The translations under genes and the position numbers were made by a program. A stretch of DNA of 64,000 nt, taken from positions 38,574-102,573 of the forward strand of contig CAJWBQ010000016.1 in NCBI GenBank assembly GCA_913020115.1, in the 5' to 3' direction. The notes beneath the pieces were generated by a model, which saw only the letters and a list, made by a program, of their open reading frames with translations, searched no databases and had not been told where the DNA came from. The first letter of the stretch is position 1, and each line of letters begins with the position of its first letter. This document shows, one piece after another, positions 17,184-27,188 of this stretch. The stretch is from an uncultured Cellvibrionales bacterium. Lineage in GTDB: Bacteria; Pseudomonadota; Gammaproteobacteria; Pseudomonadales; Cellvibrionaceae.

Positions 17184-18404
17184 TTAAGAGGCGAGTAAAC
17201 TCGCTTTCATAGTCACAGGTTTTTTGTAAACCACCCCGAATAGCGCAGACACAAGGGGGATACGTTTAATCAGCTCATAGCCTAGCCAACAGAAACCGAA
17301 TGTAAACGTAATCACCGATAAGGGCTCCAGCACCGGCCCAATTTCGAGCGGCACAAGATAATAGGCAAATGCTACGATAATGGTTTGATGTAAGATGTAA
17401 AAGCAATAGACTCCACCGTTCAAATACTTGAGTAAAGGGTTACCTGTGGTCAAGCTGTGCTGCGCCCAGGCGATAATGGCAACCAGCCAAAGCCATCTAT
17501 TGGCGCCCCACAAAAAGGTTTCGAGATGATTCCAGAATGCACCTTCACCCAAGCTACCACCATTGAAAGAAAACAGAATGTAAGCGTAACTTACAATGGC
17601 AGCCAGCAAGGTGGGCCAACGCAAGTCCGCAAAACTGGTCCACAAACGCGGTGCTCGTACTAGGGCAAAGCCAAGAATGAAACAGGTAAACGACTTAGCG
17701 TGGTTATACCAATCGTCCACCAGCGCATGTGTCGTTGGGTAAGACTCCCACAGGAATACGCCGATAATATAAAACGCGATAATTGGGCCCACTAATAAAC
17801 ACCAGATCGGTGTACTCTCCCCCATATGGCGCCACAGTGGCCGGATGAACTTGGCGTTCAACAAAGGAAAGAGAAGCCATAAAATCAGAGAATAGCTGAA
17901 AATATACATCAGAAACCAAAGATGATTCCAAGTGATATGCAGATTTCCTGAGGTTTTGGCATTTTCAAACAGCAGGCTATTTTGGTCCAAATAAGCTAGC
18001 CAGAATTCACCGTAGGCAATACCATCCAACAGCCCTTTAGCACTCATTTCAACATACACCTGTGGCACAACCACTACGGTCATGCCAAACACCAAGGGTA
18101 GGAACAACTTGGAATGACGCGTAAAGTAGAAGCGCCAATACCCCATATTGTGTAGTAGATAAGACACCGCTACACCACTGATCAAAAACAACAGTGACAT
18201 ACGCCACTGATTTGACCAAAGCATGATATTGCGGAGAAATTCGCTGGAATAAGAGCTTTTGTAATGCCAGCCCCAATCATAGGCGTATAGCATGCCCACA
18301 TGGTAAAAAATCAGTAAGCCAAAGGCGATAACACGCAGCCAATCCAGTTCTATACGTCGTACTTTGTGCCATGGTTGTGCTGCTGTCTGCGCTGTTGAAT
18401 TCAT
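17184..18404 (-). CDS. Acyltransferase 3 family membrane protein
   Basis: 406 residues from the ATG at 18404, which has AAAGGGAA upstream; the frame is open to 18437. About ten membrane helices. Acyltransferase-3 features: RRIELDWLRVIAFGLLIFYHVGM with the catalytic-type His in helix 1, SNQWRMSLLFLISGVAVSYLL, FYFTRHSKLFLPL and a C-terminal NGGVYCFYILHQTIIV. Members move acyl groups onto sugars, glucans or other envelope molecules. The target here is unknown. It is divergent from the LytTR regulator gene with about 110 bases between, so that regulator is a likely controller. Confidence 0.9.
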   Translation of the reverse strand: MNSTAQTAAQPWHKVRRIELDWLRVIAFGLLIFYHVGMLYAYDWGWHYKSSYSSEFLRNIMLWSNQWRMSLLFLISGVAVSYLLHNMGYWRFYFTRHSKLFLPLVFGMTVVVVPQVYVEMSAKGLLDGIAYGEFWLAYLDQNSLLFENAKTSGNLHITWNHLWFLMYIFSYSLILWLLFPLLNAKFIRPLWRHMGESTPIWCLLVGPIIAFYIIGVFLWESYPTTHALVDDWYNHAKSFTCFILGFALVRAPRLWTSFADLRWPTLLAAIVSYAYILFSFNGGSLGEGAFWNHLETFLWGANRWLWLVAIIAWAQHSLTTGNPLLKYLNGGVYCFYILHQTIIVAFAYYLVPLEIGPVLEPLSVITFTFGFCWLGYELIKRIPLVSALFGVVYKKPVTMKASLLAS

Positions 18405-18516
18405 GATAATGTTTCCCTTTAAGCCTCGATTTACCAAGAATTCTGACCATGAACTATTTATCTAACCAGCGCTAAGTGACTAATTTACAAAGAATTGTGA
18501 TGAACGGAAGTATACT

Positions 18517-19452
18517 GTGACGAATAATAACAGCCCTTTGACAAACAGCCCTTCCAACAGTAGCGAAGAGACCTTAACACCTCTCATTCAGCACTTTCTA
18601 GCCCATCAGCGCATATGGGCAGGAAGCTTATTAATGCTGTGGATGAGCGCCAACGTGCTCATTCTCTCCACGACCGAGATCATGGAATACGGCCGCAGTG
18701 GTCAAACCCTCGAGTTTTGGCAGCCCCTCTGTTGGGAAATCACCAGCGTAGTCATGGTACTTCTACAGGTTCCTGTAATTATCTTATGCATCGACAAGTT
18801 TATTAGTTCCTTTGGTATTAAAGGGCGTATAGCGGCGCACCTTCTCCTCACCCTGCCTTTCTCGATAATCCACGTTAGCGGCATGGTCACCTTGCGTAAA
18901 GCTTGGTATTGGCTGATGGATATGCAGTATCAGTTTGGAGACGTGTCCTATGAACTGCTGTACGAATACAGAAAAGACATACAAACCTATTTCGCCATAG
19001 TCGTCGTGATCCACAGCTACCGTTTCATTCTTAGGCGCCTACAGGGCGAAGCCAGTATTGTTGCCGAAGCCGAGAACGGCATTGAGCCAAAAAGCCAAGG
19101 TGATGAAGTGTACCCAGAGCGCCTACTGGTAAAGAAGCTGGGCAAAGAATTCCTGATTCAAGTCCAAGACATTGAATGGGTTGAAGCGGCAGGCAATTAC
19201 GCCAATCTCCATATTAAGCAAAGCGTTTACCCCATGCGTATCACCATGGCGAAGCTCGAGAAGTCTTTGCCGATGCAAAAATTTGCCCGTATTCACCGCT
19301 CCAGTATCGTCAACCTAAATCAGGTGGACGTGTTAATCCCTTTGGACACTGGGGATTATGAATTGACCTTGCGCAATGGCGAAAAACTGAGCTTGTCTCG
19401 GCGATATCGTGAGCGCTTTAAGGGTTTGCTGAATTTGAACGATTCAAACTGA
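18517..19452 (+). CDS. Membrane-anchored LytTR-type DNA-binding regulator
   Basis: 311 residues. Four membrane helices in the first 175 residues are followed by a C-terminal LytTR domain (about 210-305): FLIQVQDIEWVEAAGNYANLHI, MRITMAKLEKSLPMQKFARIHRSSIVNLNQV and YELTLRNGEKLSLSRRYRERF. It contains no receiver or kinase domain, so it would sense a membrane signal directly and bind DNA from the membrane. The start is GTG at 18517 with GGAAG seven bases before it. The divergent acyltransferase is the obvious candidate target. Confidence 0.9.
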   Translation: MTNNNSPLTNSPSNSSEETLTPLIQHFLAHQRIWAGSLLMLWMSANVLILSTTEIMEYGRSGQTLEFWQPLCWEITSVVMVLLQVPVIILCIDKFISSFGIKGRIAAHLLLTLPFSIIHVSGMVTLRKAWYWLMDMQYQFGDVSYELLYEYRKDIQTYFAIVVVIHSYRFILRRLQGEASIVAEAENGIEPKSQGDEVYPERLLVKKLGKEFLIQVQDIEWVEAAGNYANLHIKQSVYPMRITMAKLEKSLPMQKFARIHRSSIVNLNQVDVLIPLDTGDYELTLRNGEKLSLSRRYRERFKGLLNLNDSN

Positions 19453-19591
19453 ACCCGCCCATGAGCGCTTGAACGCTCAGCCCGCCACTTGAAACACAGA
19501 AAGTACCTCTCTTTAAGCTCAGATTCTAACTAGGCCTATACGCCTGACGATATCCTCGCGCCCCCCTTGCAGGGTCACTTCCCCAGCCAAT

Positions 19592-19613
19592 AAATCATCA
19601 TAATTGATGATTT
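19592..19613. promoter_or_regulatory. Inverted repeat upstream of the amidase operon
   Basis: AAATCATCA-TAAT-TGATGATTT is an exact 9-base inverted repeat with a 4-base spacer, 56 bases before the amidase start. It is a candidate operator for a dimeric regulator such as the LuxR-type protein encoded at the end of the operon. Confidence 0.5.
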
Positions 19614-19669
19614 CTCCCTCTTGTTCGGCCCTTTATAGTTTTATCAACAATTAAATTGGGTATTGATCA

Positions 19670-21112
19670 ATGACGACAAAATCTCTGTGGATAATTTGGG
19701 TGATAGGTTTCATGAGCTTTGCAAACACAAGTACAAGTCAGACAATTATTGAATTGCAGCAGCAAATTAAGTCTGGGCAGCTGAGCAGCGAAACGCTAAT
19801 TCAGCAAGGCCGAGCTGCAATGAAAGAGCACCGTTCATTGAATGCCATTATCTCAGTCAATAACTTAGCTGGAGAGCAGAGCAGCGCAATCCCCGACACC
19901 GACAATCGCGGTCTTCTGGCAGGCATTACCATTGTGGTCAAAGACAATATCCATGTCGCTGGCCTCGCCAATTCAGCTGGCACTCCGGCACTTAAACATT
20001 TCGTTCCAAGCAAGAGTGCTGGCGTCATTGAGCGTTTACAAAACGCTGGCGCCGTTATCGTCGCAAAGACCAACCTACATGAACTGGCGTACGGAATTAC
20101 CAGTAACAACCCAGCGTTTGGCCCCGTTGGAAATGCCTATAGAGCGGATTACATTGCCGGTGGCAGCAGTGGTGGTACCGCGGTGGCGGTGGCAACAGGA
20201 ATGGCGGTAGCGGGTTTAGGTACGGATACCGGTGGGTCCAGCAGAATACCGGCGGCGCTCAATGGCATAGTCGGCTTTCGTCCAAGCACTGGGCGCTACC
20301 CTGCCGATGGCATTACCAGCATCAGTAAAACACGAGACACAGTGGGGCCAATGGCCCGCTCAGTAAGTGATGCCGCACTCTTAGACCGCGTATTGTCCAA
20401 GACCACGGCCACCGATGCTCCTGTCGAACTAAAAGGCTTGCGAATCGGGGTGCCTAGGCAGTATTTCTATGAAAACCTAGAACCACTTGTGGCGGCCAAA
20501 ATGGAAACGCTCTTAGGGCATTTGGAGGCCGCGGGAGTGCATCTAGTGAACAGCGATATCGAGCAAATAGCAGAGCTCAATCAGCGCGTAGGTTTTCCCA
20601 TCGTACTCTTTGAAACCGGTGAGCAGATACCTGAATATCTGCAACGCTTCGTCCCCGATGTGAGCATAGAAGAACTTGTAGAGCAGATCGCCAGCCCAGA
20701 TGTTCGCGACGTCATGGGCATGGTTATGGCAAAACAAATATCTGCAGAGGACTACCGTCAAGCACTTGAATTTGACCGCCCAAAACTACAAGCAGCGCTT
20801 GCAAAACACTTCCAACAATATCGTTTAGACGCCATTATCTTTCCCACCACCCCACTAAGCGCCAGGCCCATTTCTGATAGCCTCGAGACGGTGGAACTCA
20901 ACGGCGAAAGACAGCCTACTTTCGCCACGTACATTCGCAATACCGACCCCGCCAGCAACGCCGGCTTACCAGCTTTGAGCATTCCTCTGCCTATTGAAAA
21001 ATCGCAAATGCCCGTAGGTGTGGAAATCAACGGCGCAGTAAACACTGATCGACGCTTACTGCAAATCGGTAGAGCCATCGAGGCATTAATTCACCAACAC
21101 CATAATAAATAA
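19670..21112 (+). CDS. Exported amidase-signature family hydrolase
   Basis: 480 residues. A hydrophobic N-terminus (about 5-23, ending STSQT) suggests secretion, which is uncommon for this family. The Ser-cisSer-Lys triad is complete: Lys91 in ITIVVKDNI, Ser166 in AGGSSGGT and Ser190 in GTDTGGSSRIPAALNG. Such enzymes hydrolyse amides, including carboxamides, acyl-amides and peptide amides. The gene heads an apparent operon with a TonB receptor 18 bases downstream and a LuxR-type regulator, so the amidase may process the ligand the receptor imports. The substrate is not evident. Confidence 0.9.
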   Translation: MTTKSLWIIWVIGFMSFANTSTSQTIIELQQQIKSGQLSSETLIQQGRAAMKEHRSLNAIISVNNLAGEQSSAIPDTDNRGLLAGITIVVKDNIHVAGLANSAGTPALKHFVPSKSAGVIERLQNAGAVIVAKTNLHELAYGITSNNPAFGPVGNAYRADYIAGGSSGGTAVAVATGMAVAGLGTDTGGSSRIPAALNGIVGFRPSTGRYPADGITSISKTRDTVGPMARSVSDAALLDRVLSKTTATDAPVELKGLRIGVPRQYFYENLEPLVAAKMETLLGHLEAAGVHLVNSDIEQIAELNQRVGFPIVLFETGEQIPEYLQRFVPDVSIEELVEQIASPDVRDVMGMVMAKQISAEDYRQALEFDRPKLQAALAKHFQQYRLDAIIFPTTPLSARPISDSLETVELNGERQPTFATYIRNTDPASNAGLPALSIPLPIEKSQMPVGVEINGAVNTDRRLLQIGRAIEALIHQHHNK

Positions 21113-21130
21113 CATCAAGGAGAATATCTC

Positions 21131-23353
21131 ATGCCAGCAAGAACCTACTTATCTAGAGCTATTACCGCTACGCTTGCCTTCGGTGCCCTGCCGATCATTC
21201 CGAGCCTTGTTATGCCCGCAATGTCTGCAGACCTTGAGGAAATTACCGTGGTCGCGCAACGCCGAGAAGAAAATCTACAGGAAGTTCCTATTGCCATATC
21301 GGCCATGAACAGCAGCACCATAGAGAAAGCTGATATTCACGACCTAACGGATATTGCGACCCGAGTGCCCGGGCTGACCTTTTCACCCTTTTCGCCAGGA
21401 CAAAACATTCTCGCCCTTCGAGGCGCCTCGTCGAATGATGATGGTGCAGGCACCGACAATTCTATCGCTGTATTTGTTGACGACGTTTACCTGGGGCGCG
21501 CCTCAAACATCAACCCTGAAATGTTCGACATTGAACGAATAGAAGTATTGCGCGGACCACAAGGCACCCTCTACGGTAAAAACACCATTGGCGGCGCCAT
21601 CAATATTGTTTCAACTAAACCCGATACCGATGAAATGTCGGGCAAGATTCGAGGCAGTATCGGCAATTTTTCTCGGGTAGATTTGGCAGGATTAATCAAT
21701 GGTCCCTTGAGCGATTCCCTGGCCGCGAAATTTTCCTTCAGCACTCGTAAGCGCGATGGTTGGGTGGACAATGTGCAACTGAATAAAAAACAAAAAGATG
21801 ACGACACCCAGGCCTTTCGCGGACAGCTGCTCTATAGCGGCAACGAATTTGAGGCTCTGTTCAGCGCAGACTACAATAAACTGGATGTCCAGGACATGGC
21901 CCGCGTGCCCATTAACACTGGCCATCCGGGCGACCCAGCCTTTTGGGCAGCCAATGTGCCGGGTAGCTACTCAGAACTGTGCGCTGGCAAAGGACCCGAT
22001 TGCGCGGCGGGCCCTGTTGATGGTTTCACAAAAAAGGACGCTTGGGGTGTCAGTGCCAAGCTGAGTTGGAATTTCGACGTAGGAGAGCTCATTTCTATTA
22101 CCGCCTATCGCGAAAGTGAAGCTGACTGGAACATGGATTCAACAGGAACACCAGCATCGCCGCTGCCCGGTTCTGTGTTTGGCCTAGTGAACGACGATAT
22201 CTTTGATACCACCGAGCAATTGTCTCAGGAATTTCGATGGGTGTCTGAACTCGGCGATGATTTCAATTATATTGCCGGTCTGTGGCTGCTGAATGAAGAG
22301 ACAGATCGCACTGAGTGTTTCGACAACGACAGCAGCGATAGTGACTGTACGCCCGATGCCGACGGCGGCACTACTGACTGGTATAAACAGGTTAACGAAA
22401 CCAACAGCTACGCCGTATTTGGTCAATTCGATTGGTCACTGTCAGACTTCTTAACACTCACTGCAGGCGGCCGTTACAGCTACGATAAAAAAGAAATTGA
22501 CAATCAGGCTATAGCCGGCGACTTTGTGGTCATCAACCAAACCTTTGCGAATACGGTCAGCGAAAACTGGAGTTCCTTTACGCCAAAGCTGTCCTTGGCC
22601 TATCGAAAATCACAACATACCAATTTTTATGCCACCATTTCAAAAGGATTCAAAAGCGGCGGATTTGCCGCAGCACCCCAGGGTATTGAATTCACCGCGC
22701 CCTTGGGCCAAGAAGAGGCACTCAACTACGAAATTGGCATAAAATCAGACCTCGCCGACAACTTCCGTTTGAACGTGGCCTTGTTTTTTACCGAGTATAC
22801 CGACTTGCAAATTCAAACATTTGGCCCCCTAAGCGCTGGCGCTGCGTTCGGTACATTTCAAACATTTAATGCCGGTGATGCAGAGATTGCAGGCATTGAG
22901 TTAGAGGCCACATGGGCACTGAGTGAGCACCTAACACTCAGCGGTTTCTATGGTTATCAAGACAGTGAGTTTAGAGAAACCAACATTCCTGGAACGGCCT
23001 TCCCTGACCAGTCTGGGCAAAATCTCATTCGCACACCAGAGAATAAGTACAACCTAAACGCAGACTATACCCTGCCCTTAGACAGTGGCGCGACGATTTC
23101 AGCCAGCCTGAGCTATCGCTACACCGACGATCAACGAGGGGAGCTTGAACCCTGGGCCATTCAGCCTGAGTTTAATCTACTGGACGCTCGAGTGTCATGG
23201 ACCAGCGCCGATGAAAATCTGGAACTGGCCCTGTGGGGGAAAAACTTGGGCGATGAGGAATACATCACTCATTTATACACTATTGCATCGAGTGTAGTAG
23301 CGGTTTATGGTGATCCTGCAATGTACGGCATTACCGCAAACTATAACTTTTGA
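21131..23353 (+). CDS. TonB-dependent outer-membrane receptor (amidase-linked)
   Basis: 740 residues. A signal peptide (about 1-32) is followed by the TonB box LEEITVVAQ, the plug (PGLTFSPFSPGQNILALRGAS, VFVDDVYLGR, RIEVLRGPQGTLYGKNTIGGAINI) and a barrel ending in YGITANYNF. The QRREENLQEVPIAISA N-terminus is typical of the large catabolite-importing group found in sphingomonads and marine gammaproteobacteria. A perfect AAGGAGA ribosome site precedes the ATG. Coupling to the exported amidase suggests uptake of an amide-containing compound. Confidence 0.93.
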   Translation: MPARTYLSRAITATLAFGALPIIPSLVMPAMSADLEEITVVAQRREENLQEVPIAISAMNSSTIEKADIHDLTDIATRVPGLTFSPFSPGQNILALRGASSNDDGAGTDNSIAVFVDDVYLGRASNINPEMFDIERIEVLRGPQGTLYGKNTIGGAINIVSTKPDTDEMSGKIRGSIGNFSRVDLAGLINGPLSDSLAAKFSFSTRKRDGWVDNVQLNKKQKDDDTQAFRGQLLYSGNEFEALFSADYNKLDVQDMARVPINTGHPGDPAFWAANVPGSYSELCAGKGPDCAAGPVDGFTKKDAWGVSAKLSWNFDVGELISITAYRESEADWNMDSTGTPASPLPGSVFGLVNDDIFDTTEQLSQEFRWVSELGDDFNYIAGLWLLNEETDRTECFDNDSSDSDCTPDADGGTTDWYKQVNETNSYAVFGQFDWSLSDFLTLTAGGRYSYDKKEIDNQAIAGDFVVINQTFANTVSENWSSFTPKLSLAYRKSQHTNFYATISKGFKSGGFAAAPQGIEFTAPLGQEEALNYEIGIKSDLADNFRLNVALFFTEYTDLQIQTFGPLSAGAAFGTFQTFNAGDAEIAGIELEATWALSEHLTLSGFYGYQDSEFRETNIPGTAFPDQSGQNLIRTPENKYNLNADYTLPLDSGATISASLSYRYTDDQRGELEPWAIQPEFNLLDARVSWTSADENLELALWGKNLGDEEYITHLYTIASSVVAVYGDPAMYGITANYNF

Positions 23354-23400
23354 TGAGTGATTTCTAACTCTCATTCGATAACTTTTAACTGCATAAGCCA

Positions 23401-24165
23401 ATGAATCTGACACAAAAGGAATGGCAACAGGTCTTATCCGTTATTCAGCATCTGAATGACAGTCTTGACGACTGCCTGATTAGAAAGCAGGCGGGTACGG
23501 CCTTGTTAGATTTGTTGGCGGCAGACCACTTTGCCTCCTACATCTGGGACGATGGAGAACAAACTTTCAAGAAGCCTGTTTTTTTGAATATGGCCGAGAG
23601 TAACTTGGCGCTTTACGAAAATTATTATCAGTTTCACGACCCAATTACCCATCAATTACAAAAATATCAACGAGCTGTTTCTGTCAACGAAGTAATGGCT
23701 CAGAGCGAGCTCGTAAATACCGAATTTTTTAACGACTTCCTCACTCTTGATGGCCTCTATCACGGCATCAACATCTATGTATACGACAACGGTAACAAAA
23801 ACATCGGCGACTTTCGAGTATGGAGAACCAAAGGGCGGGCTAATTTTGAACAGCGCGAACTCGACATTCTTGACATGATAGCGCCCCACTTTCGCAACGC
23901 CATGCGCAATATATTCTTCGCAAAACACCGGTCTCCTTCAGTTGACAAAGAAACTATCATCCGAACTTTGTCGAACGAAACTGAATTAACAAAAAGGGAA
24001 ATTGGCGTCACTATTGCACTGCTGGAAGGGAATTCAGACAAAGTCATTAGCGACGAACTGAATATCTCTATGCCGACCTTAAGAACACATGTCCAACATA
24101 TTTTTTCAAAATTAAAAGTAAGAAGTCGTGCGGAATTGTGCAGTAAAATCTTGTTCTCACAATAA
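23401..24165 (+). CDS. LuxR-type helix-turn-helix regulator
   Basis: 254 residues. The N-terminal 170 residues form a sensor-like domain with no recognised family. The C-terminal LuxR/GerE domain (about 190-250) reads ETELTKREIGVTIALLEGNSDKVISDELNISMPTLRTHVQHIFSKLKVRSRAEL. No receiver domain is present. The gene follows the TonB receptor by 47 bases on the same strand, so it probably regulates the amidase/receptor operon in response to the imported compound. Confidence 0.88.
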   Translation: MNLTQKEWQQVLSVIQHLNDSLDDCLIRKQAGTALLDLLAADHFASYIWDDGEQTFKKPVFLNMAESNLALYENYYQFHDPITHQLQKYQRAVSVNEVMAQSELVNTEFFNDFLTLDGLYHGINIYVYDNGNKNIGDFRVWRTKGRANFEQRELDILDMIAPHFRNAMRNIFFAKHRSPSVDKETIIRTLSNETELTKREIGVTIALLEGNSDKVISDELNISMPTLRTHVQHIFSKLKVRSRAELCSKILFSQ

Positions 24166-24220
24166 GCGTCATCCGGATAAATCTAAAAGGATTTTCTTAC
24201 CAACTGGACCAATGTGGATA

Positions 24221-24257
24221 CAAGCGCGGCCAGCCAGAACTGTGCTGGCCGCGCTTG
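24221..24257. terminator. Strong hairpin between convergent genes
   Basis: CAAGCGCGGCCAGC and its exact complement (24221-24234 and 24244-24257) form a 14-base GC-rich stem with a 9-base loop. It sits between the LuxR-type gene and the convergent TonB receptor gene. No T-run follows, so it may protect transcript ends as well as stop transcription. Confidence 0.65.
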
Positions 24258-24301
24258 CAATAGGCTTAGGGGATCACGCCCGATCTAAGCGCAAGACATT
24301 A

Positions 24302-26773
24302 TCAGAAGTGATAACTAACTCGAGCACCATAAGTGCGTGGCTCGAGATATTTAGGTGTACGATAACGACCAACCAAGGAGTTATCCACTCCCAAACCGGT
24401 AATGGACGCGTCATCCGTTACGTTTTTCACATAGCCTTCAATTTCCCAAGTATCGCCAAAATCTCTAACCGTTACGCTCATATCAGTTTGCTTCCAAGCT
24501 CCTTGCTTATCGGTGGCAATGTTGTAGAGTCGACTGAAGTATTCGTCCTGCCAATAGGCTTGAGCTCGATACGTAATTTCCCAGTCCTTACTTAAGTCAT
24601 GCGTGTATTGCACTCCAAACTGCAGTGACCTTTCAGGCGAAAACATCAACTTTTTGCCTTTCAAGTTAACAGGACCAGAACCCGATGGTGATGAAATATC
24701 AGGAGAGGTTAGGAAATCTTCGCTGATTTCGGTATCCAAAAAGGACACGTTCAAATTCATGCGCAGCCCTTCAATAGGCATTGCCAAGAATTCAAACTCT
24801 GCACCTTTTACATCGGCATCTACGTTGGTGTTAAACGTAGTGCCATCACCTAGAATACCACCCACCTGCAGGCCGTCATATTGATAGACAAATACTGTAG
24901 CGTTAGCCTGAATAGTGCGATTTGCAAAAGTATTCTTGGTGCCTATCTCTAGAGCGTTAATGAATTCTGGCTCAAATGTTGGGAATGACGAATCGCTGGC
25001 ACCTGGGTTAATACCACCGCCCTTGTAGCCACGAGACAAGCTACCAAAAAACAGGGTTTCATCCGTCGCGGCCAAATCAGGAGTATGACTTAAACCAATC
25101 TTACCCGTCACTTCGCCCCAAGACCCTTCTCCTGTTCGCCAGGTGCTTTCCAGGTCGAAGTCGCTGGTCAAGTAGGAACCGGGCGCAAAGGGGTAAATAT
25201 CTAACGGGGAGATTGTACGGGTTAATACCTCTTTTTCTTCCTTAGAGTACCTCAGCCCCAGCGTCAGTTTGGTGTCTTCATTGAAGTCATAATAGCCTTC
25301 ACTGAACACCGCCCAAGAGTCTGTAAGAACCTCTGGCGATTGGAAACTGAAAGGTGCCAATTCGTCGGGCAACGCTTTGAAATTTGTCACAGCGGTCAAC
25401 TCGGGCAAATAGAAATTCACCAGAGACTCCAACTCATAGCTCATGAAAAAAGCACCCGCTGTGAAATTGAAGTTGCCATCCATGTAGGAGGCAATGCGAA
25501 ATTCTTGGCTAAATTGTTCGCTTTCTCCCTGATCGGTACGCACAGAGCTCCAGCGGGTGCTCGCGTCTTCTCGACCATTTGGCATTACCAACGACTGCGG
25601 GGAAAAAAAAGCATCACCGCCATCGGAATTATCAAAGTCGTTGCGAGCATCGTAACTACGCTCGTGGTAGGCCGTTACTGAGGTAAAGATTAGCTCTTCA
25701 GTTAGGTCATAATTAAATTCAAAAGAAACCAGTGTATCGTCACTTTTCAACGAGGGCTGAAAATCCACTCGTACCTTTCTTGGGTCACTGGGATTGGTAC
25801 GAATAGAACCGTCTAAGTTTGTGTTATAGAAATCTGAACGGGTACCAAAACCCAGCGCGCCTAACAGACCGGCCAAACCACCGTTGGCCAGAGAGCCGTC
25901 GGTAAAATCGGTATTTGGGAATTGGCTAGAAAGCGTATCGTTGTTGCAGCCTAGAACCGGGTCGGCGGTGCACAATACACCTACAGCGAGAGCGCGATCA
26001 CTGTTCTCTTTAGAGTGCTGAGCAAACAGAACACCATGGGCCTTATCGCTAAAATCAAAACTGGTAGTGCTTCGCAGCGACCACTGCTCGCGTCCATCTA
26101 GGGTACTGAAACCTGCCCCTTCAGATACATTTTCAGTGTAACCATCGCGATCTAATGTGCTGAACGCAAAGCGTTGGCCGACACTATCGCTCACAGGAAT
26201 ATTAATGTAACCGTGCGTTCTCAAGCTGTTGTAATTGCCAATATCGGTTGTGATACGGCCTTCAAACTCGTCCGTAGGTTTGTTGGTAATGGAGTTGAGA
26301 ACACCTGCCGTAGTATTGCGGCCAAATAACGTGCCTTGAGGACCTCGCAGTACTTCTATCGTCTCTAGATCGTAGTAGTCAATGTTGATCACACTACCGG
26401 TGAGATAGACACCATTGACGTGCACTCCCATGCCAGGATCCGCAGTTGCTGAAACGGCGTTATTACCAACACCACGAACACTGTAGCCGCTATTGGCAGA
26501 AACCATAGCATTAGGCACCGCAAATTGGAGATCGCCAGCGTTTTCAATGTCCTGATCTTCCAGCATTGAGCCGCTGAACGCGCTAATGGCAATGGGTGTT
26601 TCCTGCAAGTTGGACTCGCGCTTTTGCGCGGTAACCACAATCTCTTCTAAGCCTTCAAAACTGAACCCTGAATCTTCTGACGCGTTATTGACTCCTTGAG
26701 CCATTACAGAAAGGCTAAAAGGTAAAACCGCTGCCATAGGCAGTAGGTGCTTATAACTGTTTTTTAAATTCAT
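24302..26773 (-). CDS. TonB-dependent outer-membrane receptor (PQQ-dehydrogenase-linked)
   Basis: 823 residues from the ATG at 26773, which has GGAG eight bases upstream; the frame is open to 26902. Signal peptide about 1-25 (ending SVMAQG), TonB box LEEIVVTAQKRE, plug motifs (AVPNAMVSANSGYSVRGVGN, VHVNGVYLTGSV, IEVLRGPQGTLFGRNTTAGVLN) and C-terminal YGARVSYHF. It is the largest receptor here. Upstream on the same strand lies a secreted PQQ dehydrogenase gene, and both promoters share an AGTCAATA octamer. The substrate is unknown. Confidence 0.92.
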   Translation of the reverse strand: MNLKNSYKHLLPMAAVLPFSLSVMAQGVNNASEDSGFSFEGLEEIVVTAQKRESNLQETPIAISAFSGSMLEDQDIENAGDLQFAVPNAMVSANSGYSVRGVGNNAVSATADPGMGVHVNGVYLTGSVINIDYYDLETIEVLRGPQGTLFGRNTTAGVLNSITNKPTDEFEGRITTDIGNYNSLRTHGYINIPVSDSVGQRFAFSTLDRDGYTENVSEGAGFSTLDGREQWSLRSTTSFDFSDKAHGVLFAQHSKENSDRALAVGVLCTADPVLGCNNDTLSSQFPNTDFTDGSLANGGLAGLLGALGFGTRSDFYNTNLDGSIRTNPSDPRKVRVDFQPSLKSDDTLVSFEFNYDLTEELIFTSVTAYHERSYDARNDFDNSDGGDAFFSPQSLVMPNGREDASTRWSSVRTDQGESEQFSQEFRIASYMDGNFNFTAGAFFMSYELESLVNFYLPELTAVTNFKALPDELAPFSFQSPEVLTDSWAVFSEGYYDFNEDTKLTLGLRYSKEEKEVLTRTISPLDIYPFAPGSYLTSDFDLESTWRTGEGSWGEVTGKIGLSHTPDLAATDETLFFGSLSRGYKGGGINPGASDSSFPTFEPEFINALEIGTKNTFANRTIQANATVFVYQYDGLQVGGILGDGTTFNTNVDADVKGAEFEFLAMPIEGLRMNLNVSFLDTEISEDFLTSPDISSPSGSGPVNLKGKKLMFSPERSLQFGVQYTHDLSKDWEITYRAQAYWQDEYFSRLYNIATDKQGAWKQTDMSVTVRDFGDTWEIEGYVKNVTDDASITGLGVDNSLVGRYRTPKYLEPRTYGARVSYHF

Positions 26774-27188
26774 CTCTCTAGCTCCCGACATTATTATACT
26801 AAGCGTCAACAAGGTATCCATACGGCGACCAAAAGTCAATACAATTGGACAAATAGTCAATAAAGTTTTTTTACATTCGCGAGCAGAAAAGAAATGAAAC
26901 AAAAGTAGGATAAAGCCGCGATGCTTGCAGACTACTTATCGCTCTAGCAATTTACGCCGTGGGCCGTGTTGAACAGCAAGCCGCAGAGGCGCGGAAAATT
27001 GGCTGCCAGATACATTAGTCCGCTGATTCGAGAGTGCGACCAAGGTTAAGTTCGCCAGTCCCGCCGGATTAGTGAGTGCTCACTGAAGGCTCGTAGACCA
27101 CCACAGTAAAGCCAAGCTCAATAATTGATGTAGGTTTATCCGCTAAAATGGTCGCAGAGCGATCAAACTATCTGCTCATTATCATTAG
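26774..27188. other. Intergenic region, 415 bases
   Basis: No supported gene. It contains the receptor promoter region with two AGTCAATA repeats (26834-26862) and a small inverted repeat AGTGAG-TG-CTCACT at 27071-27084. The rest shows no coding pattern that I can recognise. Confidence 0.6.
26834..26862. promoter_or_regulatory. Direct AGTCAATA repeats upstream of the TonB receptor
   Basis: AGTCAATA occurs at 26834-26841 and 26855-26862, start to start 21 bases, about two helical turns. The same octamer occurs at 29171-29178 upstream of the PQQ dehydrogenase. On the minus strand it reads TATTGACT, so part of the match could simply be a -35 element. Confidence 0.4.

Noticed and set aside
27175..27188. 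Fur-like CTCATTATCATTAG before the receptor gene
   Set aside because: About 400 bases from the start codon and only a half match.
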